The notes below the pieces were generated by a model, which had not been told where the DNA came from, searched no databases, and saw only the letters and a program-made list of their open reading frames with translations. Shown here piece by piece: positions 24,801 through 36,500 of a stretch of DNA of 48,285 nucleotides; the first letter of the stretch is position 1; every line of letters starts with the position of its first letter. The position numbers and the translations under genes are program-made. Origin of the DNA: Polyrhizophydium stewartii (taxonomy: Eukaryota; Chytridiomycota; Chytridiomycetes; Rhizophydiales); assembly GCA_027604665.1 (NCBI GenBank), contig JADGIZ010000015.1, positions 1 to 48,285 of the forward strand. Direction: 5' to 3'.

Positions 24801-27800
24801 GCAGAAATGGGTTTTGGGAAGCCGTTTGTGGTCAGGTGCCACTCGAGGATCGTCTCGAATATCTTGTGAAGCGTGAGATCGTCGAATGGCGTGACTGAAA
24901 TGGTGTTGAAGTGGCGGAGGAACTATTCGCGCAGGATTCGGTAAGTTTGAGGTGGCCGGTGGTGTGCGGCAGACAGTTGTCGCGTTGCTTACCCTTGGGG
25001 TGACAGGGTTGCGGCCTCCGCCTGGAGGACCCATGGCGCCGATGAACTGAATATCAATGATCTCTTGCATCGAGTTCTCCGTCAAGTTGTACCACCCGCC
25101 ATGATCCATCCACTGGCGTAAAAGCTCAATGGGTGGCTGTGCGCCATACTGCTCACGCGCAGGCATGTTGAGATCGTCGACAAAGATTAGACAGCGCTTG
25201 CCGAGGGGTGGACCAAAGACACCTTTGCGCCGCTTGTCCAGCTTCGACTCGAGGATCTCCTGGGTCTGCAACGCCGATGTCTGGGCCGAGAAGTTGATGA
25301 ACACGGGTATGTAGACGTCCTTGGCCATTCCGTTCATCAGCGTATCGCGGACGTACATCGACTTGCCTGTGCCAGTGGGCCCAACAAAAAGGATTTGCTT
25401 GTTGTTGCGCGCAAGTAACTTGAGGAGGTACGAGTAGCGCGCCGTGTCAACCGTCGGCACCATGATGTTGTCATATTTTGTCTTTGGCGCGATGGCGTAG
25501 TTGCCTGGGAGCGTGTCAAGCCAGTTGCGCCAGACGTTGCCATTGACGTGGTCAAAGAGGTAGTCGTAGACCATGCCGTCCGCCGGCAGCGCCACCTCGA
25601 CCTCAAAGGCAGCGGGCTTTGGCACATCAGCCGAACCCGAGAGCAGCGTGCGCAGAAATGTGCTAAACTTTGGCCTTCCAGCCTCATTAACGCTGCCACC
25701 AAGAGCCCAAATGACCGCGAAAACGCAACAGCCCTGGATTGACTTGGGCGTGAGCTCAACCGAGCGGCCCGAAGGCGCCTCCTTGAAGAGACTGTCCATG
25801 ATGTTCAACGCCGACACAATGAGGTTGATATCACTTGTCTCGGAGATCTCGACGCAGTCGTTACGGACGAGACGAAGACATGGCGGGCAAAGCCAATCCA
25901 TGACGGCGCAGAGAAGCTTCTTTTGCTCGTCGTCGAGTGCGTCCTGCTTGTTCATCCAAGACGTGACGATTGTGTCGCGCCAGCCGAGGCGGGAAGGCTC
26001 CATGTATATCATGCCGCAACGCGACACTGTCGCCGGGGATGCCACGGCAAGATCGCGCACCTCAAAGACCATACTCATCGAGCTCGAAAGCTGAATGATC
26101 TCGCCGCTGTTGAGGCAAAGCTTCTTGTTGTCGTCAAGCACCGTGTTCATGTTCTCGATCCAAATGGCGTCCACAGGCCCATCAAAGATGACCCACTTGC
26201 GGTCAGGCGTTGGCTGCGACGCAAAGTTGCGGAAGCCGAGGGCCAAAACACCATCGGTCCATTCGTGGGTGACTGGATCAAACTGGCCATACAGCTGGCC
26301 CATCGTGATCGATTTGGGATTGAGAACCTGCGTCTGAACCTTGGACTCCTGCGACGGATTGGCCTTGTTGATGTCGGTTAGAGCGCCTTGCAGCACCCGG
26401 TACGCCGCCGTCTTTCCGGCAAACGGCTCTCCGACGATCATGAATCCGTGCCGCACCTGCGCAGCCGGGCTCAGAATCGTGGCGCATAGGGCATCAAGCT
26501 GCGTCTTGCCTCACCTGAACCATCTCGTAGATCTGCAACACTTTTTCGCAGAACGGAGCGACGTTCTGCAAGTTCATCTTGTCGCAATTGCTCTGGATGC
26601 TTTTGATAAGAACCCCGTAGTCCGGCGTTGGCAAAGTCACACCGGGGAACAAGTCTGCGGTGATGCCCTTGAAGAGGGGAATGTCTTGAGACAAAAACTT
26701 TGCCAAGTTCACATCCATAATCGAGCGCAGAACTAGGACGTTCTCGTTTTCGTTTGGATATCGCAGCTTGAGTGCGCCGCACGCGTTGAGCACCGACTTG
26801 ACGGCACGCATGCCGTAGTCGTAGTGATCCTGTGACGAGAGCTGCTCCGAGCACAGGCGATACGTTGCAGTGATTTTGACGGCAAGGCTGCGCGCCTGTA
26901 CAAAACCAAACGAGTACAGCGAGATCTCGGCGATTAGTGTGTAGTCGGGCACCATCATCGCCACCGGCCGGAACAGCGCCTTCAGGTTGTCGGGCAGCTC
27001 AGAGCGACCGGCGTATCCTGGGTTCATGGTGATGAATATCGCGCAGTACGGATTGAGGTTCAGCTCAGTGCCTTCAAACACAAACGTTTCGAGCTTCGCC
27101 ATTTTCGCTCGCTGGATCGTCAGGACCTGCTGCGCAACAACCGAAAGCACCTCGAGGTCGATGCGGTTGAACTCGTCAAAGCATGCCCAAGCACCCGATG
27201 CGGCCAAGCCCTTGAAGAACTTGCCCATGGCGATATAGTCGAGGCCGTCCGAGCAGTTGAACACAACGCAAAGATAAGCCAACGCCTTGGCGAGGTCCTT
27301 TGTCGTCTCGGTGTTGTGCGTCACGGTGTAGTCCTGGAGCAGGCAGCGGCCGTCGCGGCCGTCGAGCGAGAAGCCAAAGTAGTTGTCGATGCCGACGCAT
27401 TCGATCGTGAAGCCAAAGCACGGGTCGGTGCTCTGTGCGCTCGATGCAGGCTCCGCGACAGCGCTGCGCTTGTCGTCGGTCACAATGTGCTCGGCAACAG
27501 CCGCGAGGCCCGCACCGCGGACCGCGATGGATGCGTGCTCGTGCGACTTTCCGACGACGAGACCGAGGCCGCGAGCCAGGCTCGCCGCATCAGTCAGGAT
27601 GCCTGCCGATGCACATGTGATCGTGCAGCCGCCGTCCTCGCCAATGTGTCCGCAGCAGTCGACGAGTCCGGCCAGCAACGCACGGCGCACCGTCGGGCAC
27701 TCGGTCATCAGCTCGCCCGGGACGTGCGTGGCCTGGGCCAACCCGTACGATCCAAGCAATGTCGAGAATCCCGACCCGCACTTCCCCGGCATGCGCTCGC

Positions 27801-30800
27801 CGAGCATCGCCGCGATGCGGTCAAACTCCGAGTGCACTTGCTCGCAAGTCTCGAGGCAGCCGGAACCAGCGCTCAGCGCCAGGCATGCGCCGATGGCCCA
27901 TGCGACCTGGGCGACAATGGCGAGCGACGCCTCTGCACCGCGCATCTCGCTGATCCTCGCAGTGAGCGAGACGGCCGGCGACGGCCACTCGATCAGCGGC
28001 GACTGGAACATGGCCAGTGACCGCTGCAGCGACTCGTCCTTGATAGCAAGGTAATCGACGACGGTGCACTCGAACACGAGCGGCTGCCGCGCGGTGCGCA
28101 CAAGCTCGTCGATGAACGCTTCGGCGTCGTCGCGGGTCGCGAATGCACCGCCAACGAGATCCGCACACGGGATCTGCGAGACGGCGCTCGTGCCGGGCCG
28201 CGTCGTCCACGTCTTGACGAAGAACCGGCCGCCAGCAGCAACAACGGTTGGCTTGGCGTTGAGCTGCAGCACGAGGATGTGCGGGCCGTTGCAAGTCCAC
28301 GAAATGCGGGCGTCGTCAGTCGCCTTGACGCGGTACATGGCCTCGGTGCCGCGCGTGATGGAACCGGGCCGCACGATGCGCGGCTGCGAGTCCGGCCCCA
28401 TGAGTATGTCGCCCTCGCGGATCTCCTCGACCGCCTTGGCCGTGCCGTCGAGCATGACCAGCCGCGTGCCGCGGCCCCAGCATTTGCCCGTTCCTGGACC
28501 GGTGGTCAGCTCAAATGCGTTGACAAGTACACTGCAGGCACATCAGCTCACCAGCGGGGCCTTCTGGAGCTCCGCCGAGATAGAGCTGCAGCGCACCAAA
28601 AAGCGTGCGATAACAGCGGTCCGTGAGCGGCGTGATGACGAGACGGCCCGTGTTGCCGAGGTACTCGTAGCCGTACTTTTGCACCGAATTTATCATCTTC
28701 ACGATGACACCAGATTCCTTGTCCGGGAAATAGTAGCGCAGTTGCGACAGCCAGCCAAAGTCGTTGATCGACGACACCTTTGCATCATCAAGCTGCTCAA
28801 CAACGTCGCGAGCGTGCACGTCGATCTGCATCAGGTGCGTAAGTCGCAACGCTTGATGTGCAAGTACCGCCTCATGTCACCTCACCACAACAAGCGCCTC
28901 GAGGGTCGTGCGCGCAAGGCGAGTCAGATTGCCGCGGACTAGCTCAACCACTTTGGAGAGGCGCTCGGTGCTGAGCTCGACGTAGCGCTTGAGGCCATTT
29001 GCGCGGCCCTCAAGGATCGTGAACTCTACCTCTTTGGTCCAGTAAATCTGACTGACGCCAAGCACGACCTGTCCAGGCCAGTTGACGACCCATTTTTCAC
29101 GTGGCGTGTCCTTGTAGTTTTCAAATGCAAGCGCAGTCACATGACGCATGCTCGCCAGCATCGCCTTTTCAACGTCGAGCAACCACTTTTCGACTGCGCC
29201 GGCAGCTTCTGCAGTCGAAATGGTCGTCGTGAACTTGATGAACTCTTTTTGCGCACTATACATGCCGGTGATATCCTGGTTTGGCTCGAACTCGAGACTG
29301 TTAATGCCCTCGAAGCATTTCTTGAGGTGCGGCTGCACGCGCGTTGGGTCGCGCGTCTCTGACAGGATCTCAAGCATTTCGTCGTTGGACAGGAAAAAGA
29401 AGCGCGGGAAGAACAGGCGCTTGATCTCGAGGTACTGGTTGAGCCCTTTCTGAATGAGTTCGAGCTCCTCGTTGCTGTCCTTGAGGCGCTGCAGCAGATC
29501 AGGCATCTCGCACACTTTCTGCACGTGCTTGTCGAGCGAGCAGTGGATCATGATATCTTTCCACGTCTTGTTGACCGAAATGAAGCGTTTCCCCTCGGAG
29601 GGCATCTGGCGCATGATGTCCTCGGAGCTGAAGATGGGCTCAAGATAGAGCCAAGTGGCTTGCACCTTGAGCCACTCGTCGAGGATCTCTTGGATGAGCA
29701 TCAGCTTCGAGTCCCAGCCGCGGGTCTCCTCGTCAAACGCCTTGATGAAGGGCGAGCCGCGCATCGTCTGCGTCTTGACAATGTGGTCGTCAAGCAGAGT
29801 TTGAATATCGTCAACACCTGCGAGGATTTGCGTGCCGGTGTCACGGTAGTCGATTGTGACAAACTCGACATCTTTCCACTCCGAGTACATCTTTTGCAGC
29901 GCCTTTTCGAAAGAGAACTCCTTGGTTGCGACGGCCGAGATTTGCTCGAGGGCCTCCATGTACTGCCCCAGGTTGCGCTCGAGCACAGCAGACAGGCTGG
30001 TCGACTCGTCGGGCTGGAAGCGAAAGCCCACAACCTGGGAAATATCTTTCCAGTGCCTGTCTCGCAGGCCGGGATTGCAGAGGGTGCTGATCAGCGGCAG
30101 GTGCACCTTGAACCGCTCGATCTGCTCCTTGGTGATTTGCGCAAAATCGTATGGAGCCGAGTCCGCAGCGAACGTGAGAGTGAGCTTGTAGATGTTGCGC
30201 CACATGGTCGTAACGTCGTTCTCGACGCTCTCGGGCTCCAGCTTGAGGAAGGGCCCCGTCATCCACGTGTGGTAGCATCGTTGGAAATCGACCGATGTCT
30301 GGTAGAGCGTGAGGAATGGCGACAGACCCTCCATCGCACCGGATAGCGCCGTGAATCGCGTCGTCTCCCATCCAAACAACTCCTCCTCGTGGTTAAAGCC
30401 TGCAATGCGCTCAGCAATCGAATCAAGACGCGACTGCAACTTCTGAGCAGCTTTAAGGTACTTGTTGATCTCTGAGTAGTCACCAAAGCTGTAGTACTCT
30501 TCGATCTGCTTGGAGTAGCCCTCCAGCTCCGTGAGAAGCTTTTCCTTCCGCGCCTTGAGGTCGTCCTGGTTGCTGGCGCGCGACTTTAGAAGATTGCTCT
30601 CGCCCTCCCCGAAAATAGGCCCAATCTTTTGCGGCCACGTAAAGAGCACCGTGTTCATGTCAAAATCCTCGCGCTTGAGCTCCGAGAACGTAATCATGAA
30701 ATTCAGCCTCCGCAACAGGTGTCAGTAAACTGACCCGGATTCCCACGACAGAGTGAGCACGCCTACTTCTTCTTGGCCTCGTCAACAGCCTCCTCAAGAG

Positions 30801-33332
30801 TTTTCATCGAGACGTTGCGGGACGTGTCAATGAATTTCTGCAGCGCCACCATCTCCTCGACGTTCGCGGGCATTGTTGTGATGCGCTTGGCCATTTCCTC
30901 AAACGAAGCAATCAGGCTGCGCAGCGCGATGTCAGAGGCAGCACCAACTTGCAAGGTCTCTTCCGGGATGTCCCACCTCGCGTTTGCCGCACGGTAGTCG
31001 TTGGCCATCTTCTCCAAAATCCGGTTGGCGAGGCCAAGCGCTCTGTCTGTCAGATCGCGGATAAAGTCGGTGCACTGCAGCTCGACGAGCGGAAAGTGGA
31101 CCACGAGCGGATACGCGCTGAAAATCATGTTTGTAGCCTGGAATCTGTACTTTTTGACCTCCTGTGCTCGTCGTTGTTGAGTCAGCCAAAAGTTCGGCGA
31201 GTCCTCAGCCTCGGAATCGCGGATCTTGCCTCCATCATTTTCTCCTGCGACGCCTCAGTCGCAAGAAACTCGGAAACATCGACATCGGATGCCTTTCCGA
31301 TCAGCGCCTTGTGCTTGTCAAACTCGGATAAATACGCATACGGTGCGCTGAGTAGCTTGGCGAGGTTGGTGCGCAGCGTTGCGCGCATCTGGTCGACATA
31401 TTTTGGGAACGTCGCCTCGAATGCGACGCGGATACACTGCTCTGGCTTCACGGGGTTCATGCCGACACGGCTGTTTGCCGTCGCAGCCTGGCCGCTCGCA
31501 AACAGCTGAGTCTCGATCTTTGGAATTCGGTCGGCTGCCGTCAGGAGTACGTCCATCAGTGCCTCAACGACAGACTGGATCTCAGCCGTTGGAGGGTCAA
31601 ACTTGATCTTGGTGTCGTCCAGAGTCAGTCGGACCGAGAACATGATGGCCTTGGTGCCGGACGGCAGGTTCGAGTTACTTGCTGCTGCGCTCGAGTCAAA
31701 CAACGACATGAAATCCTTAAGCGACTCGCGCACAATATGGCGCAGCTGGTCACCGAGCATCAGAGACACGGCTCTGAAGAACGCCTCCATGCGATCGTTG
31801 GGGATCGAGGACCATTCGTTCCGCTTGCTTCCCTGATAGAACACGTTCAGGATCGCAGGGTACCATCTGAGGGGAGTCGGCAGCGTCAACCATCCTGCAC
31901 GGTGCTGGATCGTCATAGCAAGACGCCTACGTTGTCAGCAGCTTCTCGTGCGCCTTTTCCAGCTTCTGCGACACGGCCGACTTGAAAGCACGCAGCTCAA
32001 ACGAGCCACCTTTGGCGAAAAACGGCTGAACTTCGATCAGACGCGTGTCTTTGAAACGGTTCCAGACATCGAGGATTTCAGTAACAGACGGGTTTGTAGT
32101 GAAAAGTGTTGTGCGAATAACATCGCGCGATTCGCGGTACGCGCTCTGCCAGGTTGGCGTGGACATGCGGATGCTGCCCACGCTGCGCGTTAGCCGCTCC
32201 CATCGGGCAAGGCTGGCGCCAAGCCGGCTTCGCACTTGAGAAACTCTTCCGGATGGTCGCTTTCATGGCTACCGTACTCGTTCTTCTGGCGCGGGTCCTT
32301 GAGAACAAAATCAACTGTTTGATGAAACATGAGCGACCGTCCGACATCAATCGACAGTGCTGTTGATGCTCACCGATCGCCTTTTTGACACTCATATGGT
32401 AATCCTCGCGCATCTCGGCCGACAATTGCTGAACGCTCAGTTGCAGCGTTTTCAGCTTCGCGGGAATCAGCCGTAGCACATTCGAGAGCCACTTTTCCTC
32501 CATGTCGGCGACGTGCTGGGTGTCGACTCCGTTTGCAATATAGTAGTAGTAGCGTTGCTTGAAAGCGATCGTCAAAATTACGCTATGCGCATGGAGTTTG
32601 GTCGAGCACTGCACCCACCAGCATGTCTTTATCCTGGACGCTCCCGGACTTGATCGCCTCGTCCATAAGATCTTCGAGCGATACGTCGGCGCCATCTCTG
32701 TCTTCCTCATCGGGTGATGCGCTTTGCCTACGACTGCGTCAGGCTTGCTATCTCCGTGCGGACGGCAAGTCGCGTGCGATCTTACATGACTATGTTGACG
32801 AGCGTCGTGCGAAAGGATTCTTTGTCGCGCTTGACACCCTTTTCTGCACGTGCGCCTTGCTGGACACAGTGCTGCGGCTCCTGTTGGTTTTGAGACTCTT
32901 GAGCATCCGGCGTCTGAAGCTGGGCGTGGTCCTCGACGCCTTGCATCATCACTGGGCGATGTAAAGCCAGATGCTGCTGCTGGGCAGCCATCAGCTGCTG
33001 CTGTTGCTGCGCGAGAACATGCTGCTGGGTTTGCGACTGTGCGGCAGCGAGGTGTTGCGGCCCTGCCGGCAGCTGGTCGTGCAGCGCCTTTGGCCGCTTT
33101 GGGTCTCGGCCCATGATGCGGTCGCTGACATCTGCAGCAAAGGCAAGTCAGCAGCGCGCAGATGCATCGGCCATCGGCCATGCGCACCGTAGTCGCGCAT
33201 GCTTTTCAGAAAACGCGCGTGGATCTGGTCGAACTTGGCGAGAGTCGTGTTGTCTCCGGGCTCCTCGCGAGGGACATACGAGAACTCGCCCTTCCACGAG
33301 CGGCCACGCGTCCCCGTCGGCAAGATGTTCTT
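18838..33332 (-). CDS. Axonemal dynein heavy chain, single-headed inner-arm type (DNAH3/7/12-like), with an intein
   Basis: This is the microtubule motor of an inner dynein arm. At least fifteen short introns split it; the host protein is about 4,000 residues, normal for DNAH7/12. N-terminal exons give [15 protein letters not shown] (33332..33188), a Gln-rich stretch, [20 protein letters not shown] and [11 protein letters not shown]. The linker has [21 protein letters not shown]1 has GPAGTGK-T, interrupted by the intein, and Walker [10 protein letters not shown] near 27180. AAA2 has GEPFAGKTA near 26425, AAA3 GPTGTGKS near 25370, and AAA4 GVGGSGRQS near 24210. Stalk and microtubule-binding tip lie at about 23440-22560, AAA5 near 22300 and AAA6 near 20800. 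The C-terminal domain has [13 protein letters not shown]. The last exon, 18942..18838, reads [12 protein letters not shown] and ends at the TGA at 18840-18838. The start codon is unresolved; an ATG at 33466 could be spliced to 33332. No frameshift is needed. Confidence 0.95.
27313..28482 (-). mobile_element. Intein (390 aa) in the AAA1 Walker A of the dynein heavy chain
   Basis: An in-frame 1,170-base insertion with no stop codon lies inside one dynein exon. The upstream protein reads GPAGTGK and the downstream [11 protein letters not shown], so its removal restores the canonical dynein AAA1 P-loop. Intein blocks are visible. Block A is [13 protein letters not shown] (1-13) followed by [12 protein letters not shown]. 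Block B is [11 protein letters not shown] with His68. Block F is [20 protein letters not shown], and block G is TVTHN ending in His389-Asn390, with Thr as the +1 nucleophile. The fold class looks VMA-like/Hint. Residues 140-345 hold a LAGLIDADG-type region: [13 protein letters not shown] (about 196-208) and [11 protein letters not shown] (270-280). Neither has the catalytic Asp at the usual place, so the endonuclease is probably inactive while splicing residues look intact. Base composition resembles the host gene, which suggests an old or well-adapted resident. Splicing activity itself is inferred. Confidence 0.95.
28494..28551 (-). other. 58-base spliceosomal intron splitting the AAA1 P-loop
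   Basis: Donor gctg|gtgagc (exon ends at 28552), branch GAGCTGACC, acceptor ggtccag|ga (exon resumes at 28493). It is a phase 1 intron inside the second Gly codon of GPAG|TGK. Only eleven bases of exon separate it from the first intein codon. Confidence 0.93.
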
Positions 33333-33592
33333 CTGTTGTCGGGGCAGCGGCACGCCAGCCCACACCGCAACGCGGCATGCCCCGACAAACGCGCCAACGA
33401 CGGTTCAGCTAAGCCCGAGCCGCCAACCGCCAACCAGCACGCGCGATCATGGCGGCTCCGCGACATCGCACACTCGCACCTTGCCGTCGGATTGCGCGGC
33501 CTTTTGGGCAGGCGCCTTCGGAAACATCGCGTCAAGTCAAAAACGCGGGATCAGAAGGCACCAAGATCGCTTCTCTTCGGCTCGTTCATTGG

Positions 33593-36500
33593 TCAGTCTC
33601 TGGAGAGTGTCATCAGCTCCTGCTCGAGACTGATGCAGCGTGCCAAGAGCATGGAGCGCTCGCGCTCGAGGTCGGCCTGCGTATTGAGCACGAACTCCTT
33701 GACCTGGCGGTCCTGGTCAGGACGGCAGATCGCGTAACGTTCTCGCGCAGCTTGCTTACCTGCTTCCTAAGCGCGCAGACTTCGTCGCTCACCGTCTGGC
33801 CAAACTGCATCAGTGCATCGCTGGACCGGGTTCAGGCTCGAAACTGCAGTGCCTACCTTTGTTTCTGGCTTTTGCTCTTGCGTCTGGCGCATGTTGTAAG
33901 CGCCCTGCATAGCCCGCAAGACGCAAGCCAACTTACCCTGAGGAGCTCAAATTGCCGCTTGATGATCTTTTCGTATCTCTGCGATGAGGCAAAGAGCTCC
34001 TCGACTGTTTTGCTGATGTATTCCCTTGTCGAAAAGCTCGAGCCTGCGCGCGGTTAACGGAACATACATTGTCGCAGTAGTTGATACAGTCGAAGCTTAC
34101 TCTGATCACGCTCTCTTTCGAGCACTCCGCGCAGACGTGATCTCAAGTCATCCGCCAGATTCTTTACCTGGATTGAAGTCAATAATGTCAACTCTGTCTT
34201 GGGACCCACAGCGTTCGCGCAGGGATCAAGGAACAGATATTACGGCGCTGCACCTCTTCCAAAAGCATTGAGTAGTCTTGAATGGGATCTGAAGCTCGGT
34301 TGGAGGAGTTGCGCATGTTGGCGAGGTTCCGCTGATGCTCGATCGCGGCTATTTGATTATCGGCCAACTTCTTCAACTAATGCAGCCGCATCGTCAGCGC
34401 ACAGCCTTTTGCTGTCATCGAAGAATAAAACCGACCGCGCTGTCCTCCAAGCTGCTGCTTTTCACGATTTCGCTTTGCAGCCGACTGCGTCTGATAAATA
34501 TGGTAAGCATGAACGGCGCACAAATGCATATGAATTTGCGTCAGATCGTGGCACTTGCTTCGCCGCACAATCAGCGACCTTTTGAAGGCGTTGTTCGAGA
34601 TGTTTGTTGCTGCAAGGACATGTTAGAAACTTATTTTCACGGCTGACTCCACGTTGCAAGCCATACTGCTTTGTCAGACGCTCGATCTCTCGCCCGCACG
34701 ACTGCCGCTGCTGCAAAAGAGCCTCCTGCGATAGTTTGAGTTCAGCACTGCCCAAGGCACGTTGCACTTGATCAAACCCAACCTTTTGGTTCATGAGCGC
34801 TATGATTTCAAGGCCCAGCTCCTCATTTCGTAGAAGAGCGGTTTTCAACTCCTGCGCCGTACGGCGCTGAGCTGTCCGCAGATCGACGAGCTGTAAATTG
34901 AGCTGTGGTGTTGGAAAGCGTCAGAAACAAGCAGCTTATTTGTGCGTATTGACACTGACCAACCTCGGCGAGCGATGTCCTGAGCTGATCGTTTGACTGG
35001 CGGAGTTGGTCAAGCCGCCCGATGGCCGACCCGTTGTGTTCGATATCACTCCCGCCGCTCATCTGAGCGAGAGTCTCCTCAAGCTGGTAGACGTTAAAAT
35101 TGAGTCGCTGTGCAGCAGTCACATGAGGGTCTCACCGACTTGACGCGGGACTGTGCCTCTTGGCTTGCCGTCGTATGTCTAATTTCGGCGTCCAGAAGCG
35201 CCTGCTTGGTGAAAAGAGCCTCCTGCTCTTTTCCAAGCAGCTGGCGCTCGGCCGCAGCCTTGTGCTCGATCACAACGTTGAGCCTTGAATATCTGCCAGT
35301 CAGCCGCAGACGCACAAGCGAAGATTGGCGCACACGTAGGCACCTTTCCGTGAGATCTCTGATCTGGTGCTGAAATGCCTCATCAGACTTAAGAACGTGC
35401 GCTGCGGTTCATGTCAGATGTCGGCAACGGCACCGCGAGTGCGGCTTTCGGGACTCACGTTCGAGATGATCCGGAAGGTTCACATGCCTCGTTTCTGAGT
35501 TTGTTGTCGCAATGGCGGCGAAGCGCGAGGCTTGCTCCTGTTGGCGACGCATTGTTAGTTGTGTACAAGAGAAAGGTGGCATTCTGGCTCTCACCCTTGC
35601 GGACACCATTGCTTTTCTTGTATTCTCGTCATTTGACACCGGAAACGTGACAAGCTGGCGCATACTTTCCGCAAAAGAGAGCGCGTTGATGCTGAGCAGA
35701 ACAGAGTCGGCCGGGTTCAACGACATGACAAAGGAGACAATGCAGTTTCCGCCAAGCTCATTGAGAAATAGCCGCGTCAGGGGTACATGCCATGCTTCTT
35801 GCGGGACTCGCTGTGTGCGTTCAGCCAGCGAAACAGTGGTCAGCCCCAAGCAGCCTCAGCGCACCTTTTCCGAAGCGCACTGAGTAAAACAAGCCGATGC
35901 CGAAAGGATTGCTCCGCCAACCCGCGGGCCTGGCGTGGGTTCATCAGCTTATGCACCATCCGGCCGGCTTCTGGTTGCCTTGATACCTTCTTTCATCAAC
36001 AGGCGTACCGAGTCGACGAAGAAGAGATCGAGCGCACAGCAATCGATGACCGTAAAGCGTGACTGGACCGTCTGCTTCGTCCGGCAGGCGATCAGTGTCA
36101 GCGACCAAAGACCAAGAATCTGCTAGGCAGGTGCATCCTCACTGAGCCTGCATCGCTCATGGATGGTGCGACGGCTGTAGAGGCCTGGCAAATGTCAAAT
36201 GTATAAAAAACAAATGTCTTGCTTGATGAGTCGGAACTGTCTCCAAGACGGTTGAGTTGCGCCTAATTGCGCGGGTGGCCAGCGTCAAGATGCGGCAAAA
36301 CCGTCGCCAAGCTCGACAAAAAGGCGGACCTTTTCCAGCGCACTGCAGCAGTCCTCGAGATCCGAGACCCAAACGCTCGAGAGGCCGCTTACGGTGGGAC
36401 CCTCCGCGACAGTCACATCGACGCGAAGGCCGTCTTTGCGCGGGTCGAGCAGATCACGCACCCAGTCTCCATATATCTCGCACGCTGTGAGTCGGCGTCA

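Noticed and set aside
27313..28482. Treating the dynein insertion as a retained intron, group I intron or transposon
   Set aside because: It begins TGCTGG and ends AAC with no GT...AG, has no stop codon in 390 codons, lacks terminal repeats, and its translation carries the intein blocks in order with a proper +1 Thr.
20180..31190. Frameshifts or a pseudogene in the dynein heavy chain
   Set aside because: Each break between long open frames coincides with a GT...CTGAC...AG intron that joins conserved dynein sequence in phase.
31880..31940. A 36-base intron in the dynein gene
   Set aside because: A second acceptor (cccctcag before TGGTACCC) gives a normal 64-base intron with a TTGAC branch site and keeps the reading phase into [12 protein letters not shown].
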